26,178 nucleotides of DNA from a virus: IMG/VR virus record IMGVR_UViG_3300042988_001450, positions 1 through 26,178 of that record. One strand, given 5' to 3'. The position numbers were made by a program, and so were the translations under genes. Below the pieces are notes generated by a model that saw only the letters and a program-made list of their open reading frames with translations, searched no databases and was not told the DNA's origin. Positions 1 through 10,800 of this stretch are shown here, piece after piece. Position 1 is the first letter of the stretch. Every line of letters starts with the position of its first letter.

Positions 1-289
1 CCGTCAGCGTGCCCGTGGGCGACTCAATTTGGTTGATTGTGACGGTCGGGAAGTCGGGGCTGGGGGTGCCGCTCCGAGTATTGGACCAGCCCGCTCCGGT
101 GAGTTGTTCGCTGTACGGTAGCCAGTTGGGGTTGGGGCATGCCTCGCCCATACCTGCGCCGGAGGCTGGGGCGAATTCGAAGAAGGCGAGAGACGCTCCG
201 CCCATGGTCGCAGGGTTCGAGAAAATCGGCCCGTCAACGTCGGGCACCGGAGACGCCTGGGAGAGCACCAGCGCGAGGAGCGCGAACAT
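1..289 (-). CDS. Partial exported protein with sugar-binding-like motif
   Basis: The first 96 residues of a gene that runs off the left edge. It starts at ATG 289, two bases after the stop of the preceding gene, with AGGTG about eight bases upstream. The N-terminus (MFALLALVLSQAS) looks like a short signal peptide with cleavage near residue 12. Around residues 55-70 is the pattern NWLPYSEQLTGAGWSN, which resembles the 'N-L-YSE-x-x-x-x-W' opening of carbohydrate-binding modules common in phage tail and depolymerase proteins. By family knowledge such modules bind glycans; the assignment here is inference from one motif. Its place after the tail fibre suggests an adhesion or host-surface role. 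A signal peptide on a virion component would be odd, so it may instead be secreted by the infected cell. The other reading frames here lack a start with a ribosome site and look like noise. Confidence 0.7.
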   Translation of the reverse strand, partial: MFALLALVLSQASPVPDVDGPIFSNPATMGGASLAFFEFAPASGAGMGEACPNPNWLPYSEQLTGAGWSNTRSGTPSPDFPTVTINQIESPTGTLT

Positions 290-291
290 GG

Positions 292-639
292 TCAGAACAC
301 CTGAGTGAAGATCACATCGCCGGTCGAGTCGCTCGACCTGCACGAGACGTCAGTACCCGTGCCGCCGTCGCTCAGGCCATTCGTGGCTCGAGGCATCGAC
401 ACCTTGACCACCGTACCCATGGGCCATTTCTCGCCCGCGTCGCCCGCGCACGTCGTCGAGTAGCACACGAACGAGTCCTTGTCGGTGACCCTCATTACAT
501 ACTCGCCCTCAAGCACGGGCTGTGAAAGTGACCCGCTCGAGCTACAGTTGGTGAACTCTGCGCGACGGGCAGTATTGATGACGAGTCCGCCGGCGATGGC
601 GGTTGATGCGATGAGTGTGAAAACGAGTGAACGATTCAT
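292..639 (-). CDS. Small exported or membrane-anchored cysteine protein
   Basis: A 115-residue protein that I cannot assign to a family. ATG 639 follows GGAGAC at good spacing, just after the tail-fibre stop. Residues 5-23 form a hydrophobic segment after MNRS, which fits a signal peptide or signal anchor, and RR follows at 25-26. The remainder is Ser/Thr/Gly-rich with four cysteines (about residues 32, 59, 64 and 100), enough for two disulfide bonds in an oxidising compartment, so a periplasmic or outer location is inferred. It lies between the tail fibre and another predicted exported protein. Possible roles are a membrane-anchored exclusion protein, a lysis accessory or a surface protein; nothing in the sequence decides between them. 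Confidence 0.75.
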   Translation of the reverse strand: MNRSLVFTLIASTAIAGGLVINTARRAEFTNCSSSGSLSQPVLEGEYVMRVTDKDSFVCYSTTCAGDAGEKWPMGTVVKVSMPRATNGLSDGGTGTDVSCRSSDSTGDVIFTQVF

Positions 640-653
640 TGCTTGTCTCCGTG

Positions 654-1826
654 TTACGCGATCAACGCGTCAATCGCCTTGATGAGGGTTACCTGTCCGC
701 GCCAGTTCGAGTCGATTTCGGCAACCTCGACGCGGATCAGGAGGTTGGTTCCTGAGATTGCGAAAAAAGGACCCGGCACACTCACGGCCCACGAGCCTGT
801 TTCCGCAATGACGGTGCGTGTCGTGGTTCCGATTTGGCTGACAATTCCGCCTGAAAACCTAAAGCACCCGGTGAGCTCGTACGCCCCACCCTCGCCGCCG
901 GTCGGGGGTGTTTCCATCGCCGACATCAACACCTTGACGAGGTACATCGAGTTGTCCGCATAGAACAACGGAATGGTGTGTATCGTCGTCGTCGTGTCGA
1001 ACGGAACATACGACTCGAACGATGTGACGAACGAGATGGCGTCGACCGCAATCTTGTCGGCCGCCGACATGAATCCCGCCGTTGACGTCGTGGCCACCGT
1101 GTGAAGCGTCCCGCCGCCGCGAGTTCCGTGTGAGTGCGTGTGATCGGCCCTCGCCAGTTCGCTGGCGGACCCCTCGGCATTGGTGCTGTCGGTGAGCTCG
1201 ACGGCCGCAGCCGTGAATACTCCGTGCGCGTGGTCGATTCTGGCCGCCACGGGCTGAGCACCCACGTCCGAAGAAACGTTCGCGTCGATGGTGCCAGGAG
1301 CCGCAGGGGCCTCCGATGCGAAAACCACCGCCACGTCGCCACCTGCCGTCGTGATGCCGTTCCCGGCCACGACACTCAGCGTGGATCCGGTAAACTCGAG
1401 CCCGGAGCCAGCGACCACGTCGCCCGCCACGCCCTGCGCCTCGACTGCTGTCACGCGCCGGTCGAGCTGCTGCGCCAGGAACGTCAGGCGGTCGAACGCG
1501 GCCTCGTGCACCTCGGGGTCAAACTGCCCGGCACTGCGGAGGTCGACCTCCTGCGTGAAGGGGACGATGCGCTCGATGAGCACCTCGGAGTCGTCTTCTG
1601 GCGCATCCACCATGACGATGGCCCCAGCGTCCCCAACCTCGCTCGGCATGTTGACGGTGTACTCGACGCCCTCGGTGAGGATGCTCGTCGTGCCACCGCC
1701 GGCGCCGACAAGGGTGGACAAGGTGACGCGAACCTCGCTGGAGCTCTGGAAGTAGAACCCCGTCGAGAAGATGGTGGTGGCCCCGTTGCCGTACCGCGTC
1801 ACGCTGGAGCTCGAGCCTGTAGTCAT
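654..1826 (-). CDS. T7 gp17-type tail fibre
   Basis: A 390-residue receptor-binding fibre. Residues about 10-125 match the N-terminal virion-attachment domain of T7 gp17: the YGNGATTIFSTGFYF opening, a beta-rich middle, then IVPFTQEVDLRSAGQFDPEVHEAAFDRL-type features at about 85-115 and a short coiled coil. A Gly/Ala/Ser/Thr-rich shaft follows, holding IDHAHG near 197 and ADHTHSHG near 227. Such His-x-His motifs in other phage fibres bind metal along the trimer axis. The last 120 or so residues form a unique domain that probably contacts the receptor. ATG 1826 is preceded by AAGGTGAGG, which overlaps the stop codon of the giant gene, so the two are probably coupled. I see no diversity-generating repeat or reverse transcriptase for it in this window. 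Confidence 0.9.
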   Translation of the reverse strand: MTTGSSSSVTRYGNGATTIFSTGFYFQSSSEVRVTLSTLVGAGGGTTSILTEGVEYTVNMPSEVGDAGAIVMVDAPEDDSEVLIERIVPFTQEVDLRSAGQFDPEVHEAAFDRLTFLAQQLDRRVTAVEAQGVAGDVVAGSGLEFTGSTLSVVAGNGITTAGGDVAVVFASEAPAAPGTIDANVSSDVGAQPVAARIDHAHGVFTAAAVELTDSTNAEGSASELARADHTHSHGTRGGGTLHTVATTSTAGFMSAADKIAVDAISFVTSFESYVPFDTTTTIHTIPLFYADNSMYLVKVLMSAMETPPTGGEGGAYELTGCFRFSGGIVSQIGTTTRTVIAETGSWAVSVPGPFFAISGTNLLIRVEVAEIDSNWRGQVTLIKAIDALIA

Positions 1827-1830
1827 GTCC

Positions 1831-4800
1831 TCACCTTACCTCAGGGCCGGAGAGAATGCGCCCCGGCGCGTTGAACGGCGTCAACTGGCCGCGGTCCGTT
1901 TCACCATAGATGAGCCCCGAGGCGAAGTCGCCAGGGTCCGCCGGCGTGCGCTCGCCAGAGGCCACGTCCGCCACGTACTTGCCGGTACGCAGCGCCTGTG
2001 AGGCCGGAAGCCCAAGGAGTGGACCCGCGGCTCGCACCGCGAGCTCGGCCGCCTTGCCCGGCTCCTTCGTCGCCACCCCGTCGACCGCCTCGAAGGTGGC
2101 CATGATGATGCCCGCGAGGGCGCTCGATGGACGGGCGCGCACGGGCTCACCCCGGATCCTGGCGTCAATCGCACTGCCGAGGTCGCCAAGCAGGGGGATG
2201 TGGCTCAGCCCACTGGTCAACATGGTGCGCAGGGCCCAGGTTGAGGCGTCCTCGTCCTTGTCAGGCCCGCGGCCCCGGAGGATGGCGCCGACGATCGAGA
2301 TGGCGATGAAGTAGCCCAGTGCCCGCCCCGCGGCCTTCGCGCGCTGCTCTGCAGACTTTGACTCGTAGAACTCCTGCACGTTCGTAAACTGGACGTTGAT
2401 GGCCGTGGAGAAAAATCCGTAGAACTGGACACTCATTCCGGCCCAGCCTTTGTCCCTGAGAAGGCCAGCGGCATTCACCGCCGAGTGCATTGGGAACAAG
2501 CGTCCAACCATTTTGTCGGCGCGGTCGACGGCTCGGGCGTGGTTGTCGCCCTTCCGGACGCTCTGCTGGTACATGGCGATCCACAGCGGCGTAGCTGTCG
2601 CCTTGAATGACGCTTCGATGAGGACAAAGGCGTTTGACTTCAGCCACTTGAACGGACCCTTATTGAAGAGGCCCTGCTTCGTCAGTCCAGCAATCTGCTG
2701 CGTCAGGTCGCGCTGCAGCGTGTCGTTAGCCGCGCGCATGGTCGGCGAGAGCTCTTCCACCTCGCGCACGGCCTGAAGTGGATTCTTGAAGAAGGTGGCC
2801 AACCCGGCGACGATGCTCGGGCTCTCGAGCTCGCGGTCCATGAAGGCCGACGGAATGGCCGACAGGTCCTCGAAAAAGTTGGGCACGCTGTACCCAAGGG
2901 CCGAAATGGTGGTGTTTGCCCGGGCCTTGCGCGCGAGCTGCAGCAACCAGCCGGCGTTGATGGCCCCCTCGACGCCGGTCGCAGTCCCGACGTCCGACGC
3001 CCACTGCCTGAATTGCTGAGCCCGCTTCACACCCAACGACGTCTTGAGGATCGCGTCGACGTCAGGGTGAAGTATGCGCCGACCTACCTGCATCAGGGGC
3101 TCGCGGAAAGCCAGGTCGTGCACGGCCTGAGCAAGGTGCGTGATGATCGCATGCGGCTCCAGTTGGATGGGGCCCACGAATCCTTCGACGCGAGCCTTCG
3201 TGTGTCCGTGCTGGGTGCCGAATCCATGGAAGCTCTTGTCCATGAGCGCGGCCACCTCGTTCTCATTGGCCTGTCGTTCGCCCACGACGGACACGCGCCG
3301 GTCGTAGATGGCGGGAAAGTAGTGACCCTCGAGGACGCCATTCTCGAGCACCATCGCGCGGCGCTCGAGCGCCTTGGGCTTGAGGCCGGTGACCCTCTCT
3401 TCCATCGCGGAGATCTCTGGCCACATGCCGTCGAACGCCTCGCCGACTGCGTTGGCCCAGTCGATCTCCTCGCGGGTGAGCGCGCCGAGCGCATTGCGGA
3501 CTTCGTCGACGGTGATGTTCCGACCCTTCGTGAGTCGCTCGAGCGAGCTCGGGGTGCCGGCATTGAGGGCCATGACGAGAAGCTCGAAGCGCTTCGAGGG
3601 TGCCGACAAGAGTTGCTCGCCGTTGCCCACTCGGTGAGTCGGGAACAGCTTGGCGCCGTCGATTGGATCCATCCACGTCTTGCGCACGGAGTCTGGAATG
3701 GCCTCCATGGCCTTGATGATTGGGGCGATCCGCTGCTTGAAGAGGTCGGCCTCGCGCTGCCATGCACCCTTGAGCGGCTTGAAGACGGCTTGGTACCACA
3801 TCGAATCCAGCACGTCCTTGCCGACGAGAGCTCCACCGAGCCAATCGACCATCGTCTCGATCTTCAGCAGTGGAGCCGAAACGATGCCAGGTATGGCCTC
3901 GGCCTTCTGTGCGAGTGAAGCCGCAGACGGACTCGATGGAAGGTTGGGGTTCTGCTTCTTGTTCTCCTTCGCCTCGTTGATGAGTCTCGCGACGATCTCC
4001 GACTCCTCGAGTTTCCTGCCCTCGATGACGGCCTCGGTGCGCTGCCGGGCGGCGGCCTGAATCTGCGTGAGCGCGTCCACTACAGCCCATGCTTGTGCCA
4101 CAGTCGCCCGCTTGTACCCGCCGCCGCGAATGGCCTCAAGAACGCCAGGCAGCCAGTCGGGGTCACCGACGTTGATGGCATCGCCCTGGAGTTGTCCGGA
4201 GACTTGCTGCAGCACCTCGGCTCCAACGGCCTCGTCGACCGGCTCCGCGAGTCCGAGTTGCGTCAGAATGAAGTCGACGCTGTCGCGGTAGAAGGTCGAC
4301 GCTTTGCCGAGCCGCTCGCGCGCCGATTTCTTCGACAGCTTCGAGCCGAGCTCCTCGAGTTGCGTACGGATCTCGCGCGCCCCCATGATCTCCTTGTAGA
4401 GGAAGTGATTCAGCATCTGTCGTTGGTTCGCCTCCGCCGCATTGTTCCACTCGCCCCTCGCCGCAGCCTCGTACGACTCCTTCGCGGCCTTCGCCTCGCG
4501 CTGCAGTGCGGCTCCGGCATTCAACTTCCCGAGTCGTGTGCGCTCGACGATGATCGCTGCGGCACGGCGGAGGACGGCCACGGGCGCGGCGCCGATGCGC
4601 GGGTCGCGCTTGCGCAGGTTCGCGCGCTCGTCCAGCAGGCGCTTCTCGGTGTAGGCGTTAAGCCCGTCAGCGATGGCGGCGCGCATCCAGTCGCGGCGCT
4701 CGAGGATACCCGGGTGTTGCTGGCGCATCTCTTCCTGCGCGTGCTCTTCGACCCACTGACTCTTCTCTGGCACCTCGGCCAGCGCCTTGATGAGTGAATC

Positions 4801-7800
4801 GACGTCAGCAAAGCCGAAAGCCTCGGCGATTTGACCCGTGTTGTCCGGGAGGTCGAACGGGTCGAGCTCCGTCTTCGTCTCCCTCAAAAGCCGCTGCGCG
4901 CGAACGCCAGGCAATGCCTCGTACTCTTCCGAGAACACGGCCTTCAGCTTCTTGACGCCATCCTTCCACCAGCGCTCATGCACGCGCAGGGCGTCTCGAA
5001 TGGCGCGGAGTTCCGCCTTGCGGCTGCCCTCGGAGACCGCGTTGCGCTGCGCCTCGATCTGCGCCTGCCACTTCTCGTCAGTGACGGTTGCCGGCTTCAT
5101 GTCTGCCGGCGCCAGCCCCTGCGCACGCTGGTAGGCCTCCGCCTCGTCCTGCGTCGCCAACATCGCATCGAAGACGGCGATGGCCTTGGGGTCGAGCCGC
5201 GCGCCCGGCACCCCGCGGACGCTGCGGTAGATACCGAGCAACCACCGCTTCAGCGAGTTGAATGCGCTCTCGAGCTCTTTCTTTGGAGCCTTGCCTCGAA
5301 GCAGGTATGCCTCGAAGGTGCGTGCGAAGAGCTCATGCTGGTCGCCGTTCAGCTTCTCGCCGTCCTTCACGCCGAGCCACGCCGCGATGTCACTCCACTT
5401 CCGTCTCACCTCGTCGGTCGCATCATCCTGCGACGCCAGGTCGCGGTAGAACTCGAGCCACCCGTGCGCCGCCTCGTGCAGCACCGTCGACACGTCGGCC
5501 GTCTTATTGAGGAAGACGCGTAGCACTTGCCCGGTGGCCTTTTGCTCCGCCCCGTCGAAGTAGCCCTTAGGCACCTCGGCCTCGCCCGCGACTGGCTGAT
5601 ACCACCGCGGGGTGAGTTGAACCTGGCGCTCCTCAGCCGGCTTTTGGTCGGGCGGAAGAATGGAGATGGGGTCCCATTCGCCCTCTATACGGTCAGAACC
5701 AATGACAGCGCCATCCTCGAGGGTGAAGTTGTACCGCTGCGGCTCGACATCGGTGTAGTCGGTCGCGTACTCCTCGACGTCAATCTTGACTACCTTGCTC
5801 CACTCACCTGCAATGTCGCCCTGGTCGGCCACCGGGCGCACGAGGTCACCGACTCTGACCTGCTCTGGGTCGACAATGTCGCCCTGGTCGTCAAGCCGCT
5901 GTTGGTACTCACGCTGGTTCTCCTTTGCCTGTACGTAGAGAGCCAGGTCGCGAGTCAACTCTGGACTGCCAATTTCAGCTACGACATCGGCAACGGGAAG
6001 CGTCTCGACGGTCTCGTTTTGCCGGCTCCGCTTGCTGATGTCGGCCTCGCCCCACGAATAAACCTCTACGACCGGTTCGCGCCTAGCCGCGGACAGGGTG
6101 ACAGGGTCGTTCGGGAATCGAACACTCTCAGCGACAACGCGCTCTCCGGACCATGAGGGTCGCATGACAGGAACATCGAAGTCGATGTCAAACGTCTTGC
6201 CCTCTGTCACCAGGCGCCATGAATCACCAGTGCCTTCAGACTCAAGAACCCTTCGCCACGTGCCGTCGATTGCGACCGAGTCGCCCCTTTTGATGGAGGG
6301 CGGATCCATAATCTTAGTCTCCGGCCGAGTGAATCCCTCAACCATGAGGTACTCGCGAACGATCTCCTCGACGCGAGCACGAATCTTCTCATTCGGCGTC
6401 GCCGCCCTGTCTTCCTCGGTCGCTACTTGGGCGAGGCGGCCTCTCGAGCCTTGCGCTCCGCCACGATTTTCTTCAGCGCCTCGACGTAGTGCATTCGCTG
6501 CTCCGGTGTCAGCGCTGCCATCGCCTCGTGCAGTGGATCCGCCGGGTCGAGCACCACGACGTCGGCTTTGCTTTTGGGCGTATTCTTTGGCGGCGTCGAG
6601 GTAGCTTTCACTTGCAGAGTCCTTTGCTCCGAATCCCGCGTAGAGGCGCTTCTCATAGTACCAGAGCGCAGCTTGGATGTCGGCGATGCTGATGTCGATA
6701 CCGCGCTCGCCCAGCTTCTTCTGGGCCATCTTCGCGGTGTCAATCATGAATGTGCGATCCGCGCGGTTGCTGGGCGCGTCCTGCAGTTCGAGGAATTCCG
6801 CCTTGACAATGGTGTTTGCAGCGCGCTCGAGCTCGAAGCGATCGAACATGTCTCGAGCCGAGTCGTAGCCGCGCTCGCGAGCCACCTCCTCCGGGTCCAG
6901 CCCGCCACGCTTCGACAGGTAGTCGGCGCCGATGGCCTTCTTCGCGCGCGAAAGCGCGTTGGTGCCACCCTTGCCGCGCGCGTTCGCCTCGTCGGCGCGC
7001 GCCTTGACAAAAGCCGGCGGAGGCGTCTTGTCGTACCTGCCCTCGGGGTCATACTTAGCTCGAGCGTCGGGCCCAATCTTCTGCCAGATGTTGACAGCCA
7101 GCCCGTAGTGCCTGTCATCCGCGACGCGCTTGTCGAGATCCGTCTCGTTCTCGTAGAGCGCCTCAATCCTAGCCTGGTTGAACTTCAGCTTCTTGAGGTC
7201 TTCGCCCTCGGCAAAGTCGGGCTTCCAGTTGCGGTCCTCGTAGTCCGCCTGGAGTTCGAGCGCCTTCCAGATGACGGCCTCGTCGTCGAGCCCATCCTCG
7301 CCCAGAAGGGCGCGCAGACGCGACAGACCCTGTGGCGTAGCCTTGTCGAGCAGCGTGCCGCGCATGCGGTTGAAGGTGCGGCTCCACCAGCGGTCCATCG
7401 TGAGGTAGCCGGTGGCGCCGCTGAGGTTCGCAAAGAACGCGCCCAGCTTTGGTCCAAGCAGAACTGCCGACAGCGGCAGTTCGACCTGCGGCTCATAGTC
7501 TGGCTTGAACTCGCTCTTGAGGTTGAATTTCTTCTTGGTGTCGGCGAAGGCCTCCTTGTGCTCGTCAACGCGGGCCTCCACGAGCAGTTGCTCCGTGAGC
7601 CCATCGGCGCCGAACTTCTCGATGAGGTCGTTGAGCGTCCGGATGTTGGCGCTCATGTCTCGGTTCGAGGACGCCGCACCCAACTTCCCGGTCGCGAGGT
7701 ACTGCCTGAAGAGCTTCACCGCCAGCTTGAAGTTGTTCTTGACTTTCTGGCCGTCGCTCGTAATGGCAATGACGGCAGTGAAGACGGCCCGCGGCCCGGG

Positions 7801-10800
7801 CTTCGCGAGCTGTGGGAAGACGGGCACGAGCGTGTCGAGCGCCTCCTGGAACTTCGCCGAGTACCAGCCGATGCCAGAGTTGGCGCCGCGGTCCGGGTCC
7901 GCCTCGAATGCCACCTCGTCGGCGATCCACGTCGATAGCACGTCCATCGCCCTGGGACTGCTGTCGGTGATGGTGCCGTCCTCGAAGCCGAGCTCGCGCA
8001 ACTTCTCTCTCGAGTGCTCCTCGAGCGCACGGGCGATCTGGTAGGTCTTCTTCGTGGCCTCGTCGATGCGCTCCTGTGCGTCGGGCGGGAACTGCTCCTC
8101 GCCGGTGCGCAGGGCGTTGGCCTGGTAGCGGCGGCGGTCCGACTGCGCCGAGCCATGTAGGTGGCGGTCGAACTCCTCGCGCTGGGCGTCGGCGCGAACC
8201 TGCATGCCCTTGTCGTTCCATCTCGACATGCCACCGATGCGCGGGCCCGATGGAAAGGGCGGAGTCCTGCTTGGATTCTCATTGCGCCAGCGCATCTCGG
8301 TGAGCCCCTCCTCTGGCTCATAGAGATCGCGCTGCGCGTCTCGCATCCACGCGTCGACCTGCGTCCAGACAGAATCCGGCACACTCACGGACTCGCCGCT
8401 GGCGAGGTGAATCATGCTGGGGCTGAGGTTCTCAATGTAGTCGAGTCGGGCCGTCGCCGCGGTCTTCCAGTCTCCGTCCTCTCGAGCCGCCACCAACTTG
8501 CGCGCGAGAGCCACGTTGTCAGCGCTGTTGAAGCCGGCAAAGACGAGTTCGGCCTCGTCGGTGCGAAGCGGGCGGCGAGCCTCGCGTTCGGCAATTACTT
8601 TGTCGAAGTGCTCGAGGTGCTTGGGTCCGCGCTCGGCGAGCTCTTGTCGCCAGCCTGCAATTCTTGCTTCAAGCGCTCCGCTTCGTCCTGCCTGTTCACT
8701 GCCGCTGCCAACGCCCGTATCTGCTCGTACGTCATCTTGGGCGACTGCTGCACCGGCTCCAGCAACCCCAGTCGCCTGTACTCCTGGTACGACATCCGCG
8801 GCGGCGCTCCCGGCCGGCGCACCAGCCTCACCGACGCCACTTCGCCGTGCTTGGATTTCTGCTCCTCGAGCCAGGTTTTGGCGCGCGATTGCGAGTCCTG
8901 CGTCGAAGTCTTTTCCGCGCTTGCCTGCTGCTGCGAGTCGCTCTTTGTCGGCATTGAGTTGCCCTTCCGCAAGGTCAATTGTAGGCCCAATACCTACACC
9001 AAACGACACGCCAGGCACAATCCCCGAGTGACCATCCGTGAATGTGACGTCAATCAGTTCTTCTTCCGCCTCCTTGCGCAGCACCGTCAAGAACGCGGTG
9101 ACGCCATCGATGTCGTCGGTGTCGAGCGTGTACTCGTCGCCGGACACGTGCGTCGCGAGGAATTCCCTTCCGCCCGTCTCGGCGATCAGCTTGCCGAACG
9201 CGGCGATCAGTTGATCTCCACCCTTCTCGCCGACGAGCTTGTTGTAGGCCTTGAGCAGGTTGAGGTCGATGCTGACGTGGTGCTTCTTTGGGTGCGCCTC
9301 GAGGTAGCGATCGCGCGCATCCTTTGTCAACAGGCCCGTCTCGGGCTCCGTGTACATCGCCTGGAACTGCTCTTCCGGAGTGAGGCTCTCGAGCGTCCTC
9401 TGGGCCGTCTCGTGGAACTGGGTGCCAGTCACTGGCTTGGCTGTGAACTTGGCGCTGCTGGTCGAGCGCTTGGGCTCCTGGCCGCGCTTGGCTCGCTGGT
9501 CGGCCGCCTCGAGGGCTTCTTTGGCCGCGTTGTGCTTCTTCGACGCCGCGCGCGTCAGTCCCTCTCCTTCGTCCTCGTGCAGCAACGCGACGTGCCCCAG
9601 GAGCTCGTAGCCCTGCAGGAGCGGATTCTTGTTCGCAATAGCCAGGAACTTGTCGAGCTGCTCCTGGGTGACGTTGGCGATGGCAAAGTCTCCGCCGTCC
9701 TTCGAGAGCGTCCCGTTGTCCAGACCGGCCTCGACCATGGCCTGCGCGGCCGCGGCGTAGACAGAGTCTCCGGCCTGGTGTCCGTAGGTGTCGTTCTGCT
9801 TCTTGACGCCCTCGATGCTGATTCGGCCAACCGTCGTCGCCGTCTGCTCCTCGAGAGCCCAGAAGCGCGCGTTCCGCACGCCGGTGGTGCTGTCGCGGTA
9901 GAAGTCCTCGTTCCGCGCAGCGCGCCCCTCTGGCGTCGTCACGTCCTGCGACTGCAACCTGTCGGTGAGGAAGTATTCGATGTCTGGGGCCTTGACGGAC
10001 ATGGCGCCGCGGCTCACGTCTTCCGCGCGCATGGGCTGCTCGTCGCCCTTGAGAAACTGAAACTCGGCTCGGTCAGCGATCTCCAGCGGCGACTTCTTCG
10101 CGTCCTTCGCCGCGGTCATCACCATGTGCTTGATGATGAGCGCCGCGGTCCGCGCCCGCGCCTTGGGCTGCCCGGCCGTCACTTGCTCCTCCGCCCACCT
10201 GTCGACGGTGTCGGCGAAGGCCTTCGAGTCGGCAGTGCTGGAGATCTCCTCCGCCGCCAGTTTCTGCGCGGCCTCTTCGATGAAGGCAGTCGCCCGGAGC
10301 TCTCGAGGTGTCGGTGCCTCGGAGTGCGTCGAGGAGTCGTCAACGAGTGCCGCGGCGGCCTCAGTCGACGCCCACTTGGGCAGGGCCTCGAGAGGAATCT
10401 CCACCGAGCCACCGGTAGCCGCGGCCTGCTCGACCTTGTCGACGGCCCCGGGGCCCAGGGCCTCCTCGAGTTGCTTCTGTCTGTCGGCCTCGTCGCCGGT
10501 GCGCTCCTGGTAGAAGCGCTTCACCGCGTCGCCGCGCACGTACACGGGGCCCGCTCCGACACCCTTGGCCAACTCGACGAATTCCTCGGGCTTCGCCTGC
10601 ATGTCGGCGTCGACCGCCAACTTCAGGAGTGGCACCACCCGCTCGCCGGCCCTCTTATGCTCCCCTCGAAGCGAGAGCTCGGCCGCCACGTGCGTTGCCG
10701 GGCCGATGAGCCCAGCCCCGAAGAACATGGGCACAACCGACTGGCCCATCGCCTCGACCACTTCCTTGGGCGAGAAGACGGACAGGTCCTGCGAGAATGC

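Noticed and set aside
4-237. A 77-residue minus-strand frame at the left edge
   Set aside because: It is Pro/Arg/Ser-rich out-of-frame reading of the partial exported gene that starts at 289.
654-1826. Diversity-generating retroelement acting on the tail fibre, as in phage BPP-1
   Set aside because: No reverse transcriptase, template repeat or matching variable repeat was seen in the window.
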